Assembly (NCBI GenBank): GCA_948543815.1
Contig: CAOVHW010000002.1
Coordinates: 62,001-126,000, forward strand
DNA length: 64,000 nt
Direction: 5' to 3'
Origin: an uncultured Eubacteriales bacterium
GTDB taxonomy: Bacteria > Bacillota > Clostridia > Lachnospirales > CAMVHY01
Part shown: positions 54,642-63,195 of the stretch, piece by piece
How positions within the stretch are numbered: position 1 is the first letter of the stretch
Layout of the letters: each line of letters begins with the position of its first letter
Made by a program: the position numbers and the translations under genes
Notes under the pieces: model-generated
Told to the model about the DNA's origin: nothing
What the model saw: the letters and a program-made list of their open reading frames with translations, nothing else
Databases searched by the model: none

Positions 54642-56402
54642 GTGCATAATTTTTATAAAATTGGAGCCGCTTGTCCAATAATAAAACTTACTGATTGTGA
54701 ATATAATGCAAACGAAATTTACAAATTAATTACAAGCGCACAAAAATTAAACATTATTATTTTTCCTGAGCTTTGTATGACAGGTGCGACATGTCTCGAT
54801 TTATTCAAGCAAAATGATTTGATAAATAACGCGCAAGAAAATTTTCGTATGCTTTTGAAAAAACTTTCTGACACAAAAATTTTGTATGTGATTGGTTTAC
54901 CGGTGAAAATTGAAAATAAATTGTTTAATTGTGCCGCGGTTTGCCAAGGTGAAAATATTCTCGGTCTCGTTCCAAAAATAAATTTATCAGATACAGATAA
55001 AAGATATTTCAGTGCGTGCAAAAAAAATTTTGTTACGCAGATAAATGATATTTGGTTTGGTGATTTGACTTTTTCTGTTAACAATAAATTCACGATGAAA
55101 ATAAATTTTGGCACGGATTTTTCAAATGATGCCGACATAAATTTAAATCTTGCAGCGACACCAATTCAATTAGATGATGATTTTGACGAAACAATTATAA
55201 AAGCTATGTGCATAAAAAATAAAAATGCGTGCGTGTTTATCAATAGTGGATATGGTGAATCAACGACAGATTTTGTTTACAGTGGTAACGGATTTATTTA
55301 TGAGCGTGAAAAAAAATTGGCAGCAACTGAAAAATATTCGATGAACACACAATTAATTTATAACGATATTGACATCGATGTTATTGCAACACCGCAAAAA
55401 AAAATTTTTGAGCAAACAATAAAAATAAATTTAGAAGAGTCAAATGAAATTATGCGCAAATTTCCTGTCAATCCATTTTTGACTGATAAAAATCCAGCAG
55501 AAATTTTATTCGCATTGCGTAATGCAATTGCGACACGATTTAAAAAATCTGGCTGTGAAAAAATAATAATAGGTGTTTCAGGCGGTGTCGATTCAACTTT
55601 AACTTTGCTTAATGCAGTTTTCGTTTGCGATTGCTTAAAAATTTCTCGCGAAAATATTTTAGCGGTAACGATGCCGGGATTTGGAACTACCAATCAAACT
55701 TTTACTAATGCCGCATTTTTGTTAAAAAGTTTGAACGTGTCACCAAAAGTTATTTCTATCAAAGAATCTTGTATGAAACACTTCGAAGATATTGGGCACG
55801 ATATAAAAAATATCAATACAACTTTTGAAAATGCGCAAGTTCGTGAGCGCACACAAATTTTATTTGATTTGGGCAATGAATTTAATGGAATTGTTTTAGG
55901 GACGGGCGATATGAGTGAGGAAGCGCTCGGCTTCTCAACTTATAATGGCGACCATATTTCAAATTATAATCCTAATGCAAATTTACCGAAAACAATTATT
56001 TGTGAGCTACTGCGTTTTATCGCAAATCAAAAATATTTTTCGAATGAAATAAATTTGTGCTTGAAAAATATTTTGCAGACACCAATTAGTCCTGAACTTT
56101 TACCGATTGATAAAAATGGTGAAACTTCGCAGCACACCGAAAATATTGTTGGGCCGTATGAACTTATCGATTTTTTTATTTATTATTTATTGAAATATGG
56201 TTTTGCAAAACAAAAAATTATATTTATGGCGCAAAAAACATTTGAAAATTATTCATCATCGCAAATTGAAAAATATTTTGATGAATTTTATCGGCGATTT
56301 ATAAAACAGCAATTTAAACGTTCTTGTGCAACTGATAGCCCACAAATTTTTAGTTTTGGATTTTCACCACGTAATTCATTTTTAATGCCTTCAGATATTT
56401 AA
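54642..56402 (+). CDS. nadE: NAD+ synthase with degenerate glutaminase domain
   Basis: A 586-residue two-domain protein that makes NAD from deamido-NAD. The N-terminal nitrilase-like domain (about 1-265) keeps the Glu (FPELCMTGATCLDLF) and Lys (GLVPKINLSD), but the catalytic Cys region, normally EICEDLW, reads FTMKINFGTDFSND and contains no Cys; see findings. The synthetase domain is intact: GVSGGVDSTLTLLNA, VLGTGDMSEEALGFSTYNGD and NPNANLPKTIICELLRF. Start GTG 54642, nine bases after AGGAG; GTG 54633 is in frame but overlaps that site. It follows the split nuclease after 13 bases. Confidence 0.93.
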   Translation: MHNFYKIGAACPIIKLTDCEYNANEIYKLITSAQKLNIIIFPELCMTGATCLDLFKQNDLINNAQENFRMLLKKLSDTKILYVIGLPVKIENKLFNCAAVCQGENILGLVPKINLSDTDKRYFSACKKNFVTQINDIWFGDLTFSVNNKFTMKINFGTDFSNDADINLNLAATPIQLDDDFDETIIKAMCIKNKNACVFINSGYGESTTDFVYSGNGFIYEREKKLAATEKYSMNTQLIYNDIDIDVIATPQKKIFEQTIKINLEESNEIMRKFPVNPFLTDKNPAEILFALRNAIATRFKKSGCEKIIIGVSGGVDSTLTLLNAVFVCDCLKISRENILAVTMPGFGTTNQTFTNAAFLLKSLNVSPKVISIKESCMKHFEDIGHDIKNINTTFENAQVRERTQILFDLGNEFNGIVLGTGDMSEEALGFSTYNGDHISNYNPNANLPKTIICELLRFIANQKYFSNEINLCLKNILQTPISPELLPIDKNGETSQHTENIVGPYELIDFFIYYLLKYGFAKQKIIFMAQKTFENYSSSQIEKYFDEFYRRFIKQQFKRSCATDSPQIFSFGFSPRNSFLMPSDI

Positions 56403-56406
56403 AATA

Positions 56407-56450
56407 AAAAAGTTTTCATTTTGATTTTTAGTCAAATGAAAACTTTTTTC
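56407..56450. terminator. Bidirectional terminator after nadE
   Basis: AAAAGTTTTCATTT (56408-56421) pairs with AAATGAAAACTTTT (56434-56447) with T-runs on both strands; it also serves the convergent orphan gene. Confidence 0.85.
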
Positions 56451-56464
56451 GTTTGTTTTTATTA

Positions 56465-57385
56465 CTATACTGGTTCTTGTTGATTATCATATTGTTCTGA
56501 AGGTGGCATTGCTGATGCTTCTGGTATTTGTAATGTTGCTGGTTCATCGTTGTTTGTAAATTCTTCTTTTTGTTCTACAGTTGCTTGTGTATTTTGTGGC
56601 GGCTCACCAATTTTATTTTTTGCCCGAAGTCTTTTTTCGTTACTTTTCTCAAAATAATCCTTTAACCTAGATGGAATGTGAATATTGTATTTTTCTGTAA
56701 GCATATAAATTACACCAGAGGATAACGCTAGTGAACCGAATATGCCAATTGTTAAACCCAAAGCTAATGGTCCTAAAACAATACCTACACTCGCGAAACT
56801 ACATATAATAGCTGATATCATAATAAATAAGTCTAAACACAGGATAAATTGGTAAAAAGAACCCAAAAATTCACACAAAAATTTTTGAAATTTATTAAGT
56901 TTGTTTTTCGAATTATCACAAGTTTTTGAAGCTCTTACATAATTTTGATGATAAATATCAAAAACATATGATCCAATAGTAGAAGATGGATTTCTTTTAT
57001 CATAAACAGAACCTAAATAGTCAAATTCAAAATTAAAATCATTATTACCAAATTTATTTTTTATATACGATATTTGTTCGTCAGTGAAAATAATATTATT
57101 CCGATACAAATAATCTGCAATTAAGTAAGGAAGTGTGGAATCATTTATTGAGTAAAAAGCTTTTTGCATTTTTGTTCTCATTTTTTTTGTATCATAATTT
57201 CCATTTTCATTAATTTCCTGTGAATCTAATCCAATACTTTTCAAAAATTCATTTTCATGCAAATGAACTGCAGATATTAACAAATCGTTTAGGCTAAAAC
57301 ATGGAGGTAAAGAGCTATTTGCAATTCTATTTTTTAAACGGCGTTCAAAAAGTTGTTGCTTTATATCGTAAGGATATTTAGACAT
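56465..57385 (-). CDS. Orphan membrane protein, 306 residues
   Basis: Not recognised. A soluble N-terminal part (about 1-165) rich in Asn, Tyr and Ile (e.g. DLLISAVHLHENEFLKSIG) is followed by two hydrophobic segments (about 175-205 and 208-238, IVLGPLALGLTIGIFGSLAL), then a charged, proline- and glutamine-rich tail of about 60 residues (RLRAKNKIGEPPQNTQATVE). AGGAGATG lies about 10 bases before the ATG. It sits between a terminator and the Tyr-Leu tRNA operon, and looks like accessory DNA; function unknown. Confidence 0.65.
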   Translation of the reverse strand: MSKYPYDIKQQLFERRLKNRIANSSLPPCFSLNDLLISAVHLHENEFLKSIGLDSQEINENGNYDTKKMRTKMQKAFYSINDSTLPYLIADYLYRNNIIFTDEQISYIKNKFGNNDFNFEFDYLGSVYDKRNPSSTIGSYVFDIYHQNYVRASKTCDNSKNKLNKFQKFLCEFLGSFYQFILCLDLFIMISAIICSFASVGIVLGPLALGLTIGIFGSLALSSGVIYMLTEKYNIHIPSRLKDYFEKSNEKRLRAKNKIGEPPQNTQATVEQKEEFTNNDEPATLQIPEASAMPPSEQYDNQQEPV

Positions 57386-57441
57386 TTAAATCATCTCCTT
57401 ATATTTTTAATAATAACATAATTATTTTTATAATGTCAAAT

Positions 57442-57480
57442 AAAAAAATGAGTTCTGAATTTATACAGAACTCATTTTTT
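57442..57480 (-). terminator. Terminator of the Tyr-Leu tRNA operon
   Basis: AAAAAATGAGTTCTG (57443-57457) pairs with CAGAACTCATTTTTT (57466-57480), a 15-base-pair stem with a T-run in the minus direction, about 8 bases past tRNA-Leu. Confidence 0.88.
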
Positions 57481-57487
57481 TTAATAA

Positions 57488-57573
57488 TGCTCGAAACCGG
57501 AATCGAACCGGTACGGGATTTAACTCCCGCAGGATTTTAAGTCCTGTGCGTCTACCAATTCCGCCACTCGAGC
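57488..57573 (-). tRNA. tRNA-Leu (TAA)
   Basis: Minus-strand class II tRNA with a long variable arm. Acceptor GCTCGAG with paired CTCGAGC-type 3' end, D-arm TGGCGGAATTGGTAGACGC, anticodon loop CTTAAAA giving TAA, variable arm CGGGAGTTAAATCCCG, T-arm CGGTTCGATTCCG. Confidence 0.95.
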
Positions 57574-57579
57574 TAAAAA

Positions 57580-57661
57580 TGGGAGAGGAAGGATTCGAAC
57601 CTTCGAAAGCAATGCTAACAGATTTACAGTCTGCCCCCTTTGACCGCTCGGGAACTCTCCC
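57580..57661 (-). tRNA. tRNA-Tyr (GTA)
   Basis: Minus-strand class II tRNA. Acceptor GGGAGAG, D-arm TCCCGAGCGGTCAAAGGGGG, anticodon loop CTGTAAA with anticodon GTA, a variable arm of about 13 bases, T-arm AGGTTCGAATCCT. It is the first gene of the Tyr-Leu operon. Confidence 0.95.
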
Positions 57662-57676
57662 ACATTTAACTTTTTT

Positions 57677-57705
57677 AGTCTATCATACAATTTTAATAAT
57701 GTCAA
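57677..57705 (-). promoter_or_regulatory. Promoter of the Tyr-Leu tRNA operon
   Basis: TTGACA (57705-57700), 17-base spacer and TAGACT (57682-57677), 15 bases before tRNA-Tyr. The -35 context (GCTTGACATTATT) matches that of the Phe-Gly-Gly operon. Confidence 0.85.
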
Positions 57706-57823
57706 GCAAAAAATAAATTTGTTCATATTTATTTACATATAATTTATTTTTCAAATAAAAAAGTTGGCATAAGAAACAAACAAAAAAAATATCTTAAAAA
57801 TATATTTAAGGAGGAGATTTTAT

Positions 57824-58600
57824 TTGCATAAATTAATTGTTATACGAAAAAAAAATATTTTGTACGTGAGTATAATCGCACTGATTTTTGTTCTTAGTCT
57901 TGCACTTAAGCCATCAGCACAAACAGTTTTTAATATGGTTGTAGCTGATCCAAATCGTTTGCTTCCAATTTATTGTGTCGATCGTAATGATAATAAAATT
58001 TCTATTTCATTTGATGCGGCATGGGGCGCCGATGATACTGATAAGCTTCTGCAAATTCTTAAAGATAATGATGTCAAAGCAACATTTTTTTTGTGCGGAT
58101 TTTGGGTTGATAAATATCCGGATGAAGTAAAAAAAATAATTGCGGACGGACACGATATTGGTAATCATGGAAATACTCATGCTCATGGTGCAAAATTAAG
58201 TTTGGAGCAAAATGAACAGGAAATTTTAAAAGCACATGAAAAAGTTGAAAAGCTTACCGGTACGAAAATGTTTTTATTTCGTCCGCCATATGGCGAATAT
58301 AATAATGATGTCATAAAAGCCGCGCAAAATGTTAATTATTATCCGATTCAGTGGGACGTAGATAGTTTGGATTGGAAAGAACTTGGCGCTGAGCACGAAC
58401 TTAATCACGTTTTAAATCATAAAAAACTTGGTAGTGGTTCAATAATTTTGTTTCACAACGATGCAAAATATACGCCGCAAGTTCTTGATAAAATAATAAA
58501 AGGTTTGAAAGCAAAAAATTATGAACTTGTCCCAATCTCTCAGTTGATTTATAAAAACAATTACAAAATAAATCATGAAGGTCGGCAAATAAAAAATTAA
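57824..58600 (+). CDS. pdaB: PdaB-type polysaccharide deacetylase
   Basis: Membrane-anchored NodB-domain protein of 258 residues with a TTG start behind AAGGAGGAG. N-terminal helix (about 11-30). The NodB domain shows ISISFDAAWGADDTDKLLQI (metal Asp and catalytic-type Asp), ATFFLCGFWVDKYP, the HGNTHAHG zinc triad His pair, LFRPPYGEYNNDVI, and IILFHNDAKYTP. SFDAAWG is typical of PdaB, a sporulation deacetylase for peptidoglycan in spore formers, rather than PdaA. The assignment is likely; no sporulation promoter could be read with certainty. Confidence 0.88.
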   Translation: MHKLIVIRKKNILYVSIIALIFVLSLALKPSAQTVFNMVVADPNRLLPIYCVDRNDNKISISFDAAWGADDTDKLLQILKDNDVKATFFLCGFWVDKYPDEVKKIIADGHDIGNHGNTHAHGAKLSLEQNEQEILKAHEKVEKLTGTKMFLFRPPYGEYNNDVIKAAQNVNYYPIQWDVDSLDWKELGAEHELNHVLNHKKLGSGSIILFHNDAKYTPQVLDKIIKGLKAKNYELVPISQLIYKNNYKINHEGRQIKN

Positions 58601-58745
58601 TTTTTTTGTAGTGATATAATAATTGACATAAAATTTTAGTTGAATTTTTTAACAAATTTACTGAATATTTTATGAGATATTTTAATAAATTTCTTATCAC
58701 AGATAACTTGATTTTTTTTGATTATGTTTTCCAAAAAACATTTTT

Positions 58746-59816
58746 ATGGTGGTGATTAAAATAAATTTTCAATTTCAGAATAAAAATAAAATAAGTAAAA
58801 AAAATTTGTCTGTTTTATGTAGACAAATTTCATTTATGTTGCAATCAGGAATTTCTATCAGCAAAGCACTAGAAATTTTAACGGTACAATCACAAAATAA
58901 AAATTTAAAAATTATTTTAAGTGATATACATAAAAATATTTTAGAGGGAAAATCATTTTCACAATGCCTTTTACAGCATGGTAAAAAATTTCCCGCACTT
59001 ATGATAAATATGATAAAGGCGGGAGAAAATGCGGGGAGATTAGATGAGATAATGAATCAACTTGCTAACTATTATCAACAGGAAAATGATTTTATTACAG
59101 ATTTCAAACGGGCAATGATTTATCCATGTATTGTGTGCGTAATGATGTTAACAGTTTTAATCATGGCATTAACATTTGTAATTCCGAGTTACGCACAAAT
59201 GTTTTCACAAAATGGTGCGAAATTACCGTTGCTAACTCAAATAGTTATTGGTATCAGTAATTTTGTTGGAAAGTATTATTTACTTTTGATACTATTTTTT
59301 ATAACAATTTTTATTTTGCTGGTATTATTTTTAAAAACAGATAAGGGGCAAATTTTTTATGGTAAATTTCTTTTTTCATCATTTGTAAAAAAAATTTATC
59401 GTATACGTTTAAATTTTATATTTGCTCAAATCTTTGGAATGCTTTTAAGGTCGGGCGTTGATATCATTTCAGTATTTGAAAATGTAAAAGATGTTGTCGG
59501 CAACAAATTTTTAGATAAAGATTTCGATTTAATGATTAATCAAATTAGAAATGGTGAGAGCGTGAGCGAAGTTATCAATAAATCTGGCAAATTCAATACA
59601 ATTTTATCTGAAATGATAAATGTTGGTGAAAATAGCGGAAATTTACCCGACACTATGCTTTATTGCCAAAAATATTTTGAAAATGAATTCAAAGATAGTT
59701 TAAAAAAACTCGAAAAAATTATTGAACCAGCGTTCACGATTATCACCGGTATAATTTTAGGAATCATAATGCTCGCGATAATGGAGCCAACTTTTACGTT
59801 AAATGATATTTTTTAA
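58746..59816 (+). CDS. Type II secretion/type IV pilus inner-membrane protein (GspF/PilC/ComGB type)
   Basis: Polytopic membrane protein of 356 residues with two T2SF domains: VLCRQISFMLQSGISISKAL and LNFIFAQIFGMLLRSGVDII, each followed by a helix and the conserved MINMIKAGENAGRLDEIMNQ and MINVGENSGNLPDTMLYC. Three membrane segments (about 127-150, 175-197, 330-352). It is the platform protein of a T2S or pilus machine, yet no ATPase, prepilin or peptidase is in the window. The ATG at 58746 lacks an upstream site; GGTGGTGA lies just after it, which may indicate an ATA start at 58761. It ends at the base before the convergent permease gene. Confidence 0.88.
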   Translation: MVVIKINFQFQNKNKISKKNLSVLCRQISFMLQSGISISKALEILTVQSQNKNLKIILSDIHKNILEGKSFSQCLLQHGKKFPALMINMIKAGENAGRLDEIMNQLANYYQQENDFITDFKRAMIYPCIVCVMMLTVLIMALTFVIPSYAQMFSQNGAKLPLLTQIVIGISNFVGKYYLLLILFFITIFILLVLFLKTDKGQIFYGKFLFSSFVKKIYRIRLNFIFAQIFGMLLRSGVDIISVFENVKDVVGNKFLDKDFDLMINQIRNGESVSEVINKSGKFNTILSEMINVGENSGNLPDTMLYCQKYFENEFKDSLKKLEKIIEPAFTIITGIILGIIMLAIMEPTFTLNDIF

Positions 59817-61151
59817 TTATTCTGCTTTAATGGCAACTAACGCGCTTAATTTTGTTGCGCGACGCGCTGGGAAATAACCTGAAAACAAACCAATTAATCC
59901 TGAAAAAATTATTGCGACAGCGCACAACCAAATTGGTATCAATGAAACGACGGATTTTCCTGAATACATATAAACATCGGTATTGAAAAATGAAATGTTT
60001 GTGGTATTCAAAATATGCGAGACCAACAAACTTATCAGCGCGCCAATTATTCCGCCGAAGAATCCAATTATTGAGGATTCTAGCAGGAATAATTTTTTTA
60101 TGTCGCGGATAGATGCGCCGATTACTTTCATGATACCGATTTCGCGTGTACGTTCGTACACCGACATTATCATAGTGTTTGCAATACCAATTGCTGCAAC
60201 AAATAATGAGACTGCACCGATTGCACCAAGTAATGCTTGCATATTTGCGGAAGTTGCCCGCATATTTTCCAGATATTCACCTTCATAGTATGCGTTATAT
60301 CCAAGTTCTTTGACTTTTTCAGCAATATCTTTGACACTGTTAATATTTTTGCATTTTACATAAATTTGATTGTACTCATCAGAATTATTTTCGCCGGAAT
60401 TTTTTTTACGCATTTCTGCTTTTAACTTTTTAGTTTGCTCAATAGTCATGTAACAATTGTAATCGGATTCACTCCAGCCGGATTCATCAGATTTTAATAT
60501 TCCAACAAATTTTACAGCGTGCGATTTAATATTTGACGATGAAGAATTTCCATCAGTAGTATCAACTTCACCGTAATTCATATCAGTAGAAATTGTAACA
60601 CGGTCTTTCATAAGATTAACTTGTGGCGAATCATAATAAACATAGCTACGGCTATTTTTTTTGCGAAAAGAGTAGGGGACTTTACCGCCACAAACAATAT
60701 TTAATTTATCATCTTCATTTAAAAATCGGCCATTCTCTAGCTCATAGCCTAAAATTTTTAGAAATGGCGCTTCGATTCCAACGACATTTAATGTCGCACA
60801 ATATTTACCGCACAAAGCTTTTATGGAATACGACAAATTAATTATAGGACTAACCGCTTCAACATTTTTTATTTGTTTGAAATTATATACGGCGCTGTTG
60901 TCCAATTTTATTTTATTTTTTTTTGCTTGATATTGGGGTGAAGTTTCATCGACACCAACAACATGAATTAAAGTTATATCTGAAAGTTGAAGTAGTTGGC
61001 TCTCAAAATTTTTATTTATTGCGAGCCCTAACGATATCATTACAATGATTGAAGCGGTACCGATTGAGACGCCCAAAATTGTCAAAAATGTTCGAAGTTT
61101 ACGTTTAAAAAAATTTTTGAGCGCCATCGCAATCAGATCAATATTATTCAT
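59817..61151 (-). CDS. MacB/FtsX-like ABC transporter permease
   Basis: Membrane protein of 444 residues. One N-terminal helix after MALKNFFKRKLRTFLTILGV, a large periplasm/exterior MacB_PCD domain (about 50-290) and a C-terminal FtsX domain of three helices with ERTREIGIMKVIGASIRDIK and GYFPARRATKLSALVAIKAE at the end, typical of LolC/MacB permeases. Together with the ATPase (63.2-63.9 kb) it forms a mechanotransmission exporter. The start ATG 61151 overlaps the end of the repeat-protein gene by 8 bases. Confidence 0.92.
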   Translation of the reverse strand: MNNIDLIAMALKNFFKRKLRTFLTILGVSIGTASIIVMISLGLAINKNFESQLLQLSDITLIHVVGVDETSPQYQAKKNKIKLDNSAVYNFKQIKNVEAVSPIINLSYSIKALCGKYCATLNVVGIEAPFLKILGYELENGRFLNEDDKLNIVCGGKVPYSFRKKNSRSYVYYDSPQVNLMKDRVTISTDMNYGEVDTTDGNSSSSNIKSHAVKFVGILKSDESGWSESDYNCYMTIEQTKKLKAEMRKKNSGENNSDEYNQIYVKCKNINSVKDIAEKVKELGYNAYYEGEYLENMRATSANMQALLGAIGAVSLFVAAIGIANTMIMSVYERTREIGIMKVIGASIRDIKKLFLLESSIIGFFGGIIGALISLLVSHILNTTNISFFNTDVYMYSGKSVVSLIPIWLCAVAIIFSGLIGLFSGYFPARRATKLSALVAIKAE

Positions 61152-63195
61152 CTAAATCATTGCCTTTCTTTTTCTGACGAATTTTCTTTACAATAAATAT
61201 TGCGACACCCACAGAAATAATAATTGCGCCCCAAATGTATGGATTTTTCCACCAACTTTTTTTTGGTTCTTCAATCGGTGGCGTATCAGGCGTAAAATTA
61301 TCATCAATCGGCATAGATTCTTGGACATTTACAGTAAAATTTTTAATTTGTTCTTTCGTTTCGCCCGCATCATCTTCATATGAAATAATTATGCGTCCGC
61401 TTTTTTCACCGGGCTGTAAAGGCGTAAAGTTTCCTTCATACGTATCACTCGTACTTGTATTAAATTTTCCATAAAAAATTGCGCTTTGCTTTGTATCAAA
61501 ATCTTCGCCTTCGATTTTAATCAAAAGATTATTCAAATTAACTTTACCTGTATTATAAAAATCGAAAGCTATTGCAGTCGGTTGATTTACGTAAATTTCA
61601 CTTGGAATATTTATTTCGCTCGTATCAAGTTTTGTTGGCTGCTTGACACTTATTCCAATTGTTTCTGAAGATTTAATTTCATTGTGCTTTTCATCTTCAT
61701 ATTCAAAATTTACAACGACACTGTAATTTTTTGGCGTAGCAGTTGGCAAAGTATAGAGCCGTAATTTTTTCTCAATTTTATCTGACGGCGCAATATCTCC
61801 GATAAAAAATGTCGTGCTTCCATTGACAGGTGTAAAGACGTTTCCTTTTTGTTCATTTGTACTTGTCGCCGCTTCGTCTATTGTCAACGAAATTTTTGTA
61901 TTCTCAACGCGTTTATTTTTATGCGTGTTTTTAAATGTCATACTTAAATCAAATTCAGAGCTCGCCGTAACTATCATTGGATTTGTACTGTAATTTTGAA
62001 CAATAATTTTTGGTTTGCTTTGAGAGTCCGAGGCTTCTGATTCAGGATTATTCACATTTATTCCGATGTATTGTTCAAAAGAATTTTTGTCAACATTTTC
62101 ATACTCAACTTGAAATTTTATCGAATAATTTTGTGTTTTGGCTTTCGAAGTTGGCGCAAATGCAAACGTTAAACTTTTTGCTTCATTTGGTTTCAAAAGT
62201 TGTGTAAAAATTATGTTAGGAGTTTTTGGCACAATTGCACCATCTTCGTCAGTTATTGCTGTAACTTTAACATTTTTCAAATTTGTTTGACCTGGATTTT
62301 TCAATTTCATTGAAACAGTTGCAGTTTCACCGACATTAAAAGTTTTTGTCGGAACAATTATATCTGTCAATTCCGGTTGTGATTTATCAAACTGAGTTTG
62401 CCCAGCAATATTTACATAATAGAAAAAGCTTTTGTCATAAACTTTTTCATCACCATCTTTATATGAAACTTTGAAAGTCAATGGATAGGAACCACTTTGA
62501 ATTTTAGACGAAGCTACGAAATCAAAATTTAAATATTTTTGCATACCTGCGGAAAAATTCGGGAAATATGTTCCCATTGTAGAATTTGCGAGATTTATTT
62601 CATCCGTTTTTATGCCTTCGATTGAAACTTGTAAATCATACGCATTTTGTGCACTGGCATTTTCAATAATAGCTGTCAAAGAAAATTGATCGCCTGGCAA
62701 AATTTTTGCATTTGTATTTGTAAAGTTAGTTATATTTATCAATGGCGCCGAATTTTCATTTTTTATTTTTATAGCGAACGTATCGCTTTCAGTAAAATTT
62801 GTGTTCACATCGTTCGTAAAAGAGTGGGTGAGGGAAACCGTGTAAGTCCCGGATTTCGCATTCTTATCCGCTTTTACATTAAGTTTCATAATTTTTTTAC
62901 CGGTCGCTGAAATAACCGGAACCGCGTTAGAATCATTTACAAATGAAATTGTAAATGGCGCACTTGAATCAATTGTTGCTTGCGTAAGAATGTTGTAAGC
63001 GGCGGCTACGCCAACATTTCGGATTGTAAGTTCAATGTCTTTATTGCCGCCAGCATTTAAATTTACAACAGATGGGTTTTCCAATTTTATTTTAGGAGTT
63101 GCATTATTTATGGTTGGTTCGAGTGGCTCAGCGTAAATTTTTATTGGCAAAAATAAGAGTAAAGTAAAAATAGCGGTGAAAATTTTATTTTTCAT
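61144..63195 (-). CDS. Secreted CARDB-like repeat protein with C-terminal anchor
   Basis: A 683-residue exported protein: signal peptide (about 1-22, ending KIYAE), then several Ig-like repeats of about 100-120 residues carrying a recurrent NVKADKNAKSGTYTVSLT and FAPTSKAKTQNYSIKFQVEY type pattern, characteristic of CARDB/COG1361 archaeal-bacterial S-layer-like adhesion domains, and a C-terminal membrane helix (about 650-668) followed by a basic tail. It probably projects from the cell surface beside the MacB-type permease and may be the exporter's substrate-binding partner or adaptor; this is inference. Overlaps the ATPase gene by 11 bases. Confidence 0.85.
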   Translation of the reverse strand: MKNKIFTAIFTLLLFLPIKIYAEPLEPTINNATPKIKLENPSVVNLNAGGNKDIELTIRNVGVAAAYNILTQATIDSSAPFTISFVNDSNAVPVISATGKKIMKLNVKADKNAKSGTYTVSLTHSFTNDVNTNFTESDTFAIKIKNENSAPLINITNFTNTNAKILPGDQFSLTAIIENASAQNAYDLQVSIEGIKTDEINLANSTMGTYFPNFSAGMQKYLNFDFVASSKIQSGSYPLTFKVSYKDGDEKVYDKSFFYYVNIAGQTQFDKSQPELTDIIVPTKTFNVGETATVSMKLKNPGQTNLKNVKVTAITDEDGAIVPKTPNIIFTQLLKPNEAKSLTFAFAPTSKAKTQNYSIKFQVEYENVDKNSFEQYIGINVNNPESEASDSQSKPKIIVQNYSTNPMIVTASSEFDLSMTFKNTHKNKRVENTKISLTIDEAATSTNEQKGNVFTPVNGSTTFFIGDIAPSDKIEKKLRLYTLPTATPKNYSVVVNFEYEDEKHNEIKSSETIGISVKQPTKLDTSEINIPSEIYVNQPTAIAFDFYNTGKVNLNNLLIKIEGEDFDTKQSAIFYGKFNTSTSDTYEGNFTPLQPGEKSGRIIISYEDDAGETKEQIKNFTVNVQESMPIDDNFTPDTPPIEEPKKSWWKNPYIWGAIIISVGVAIFIVKKIRQKKKGNDLDE

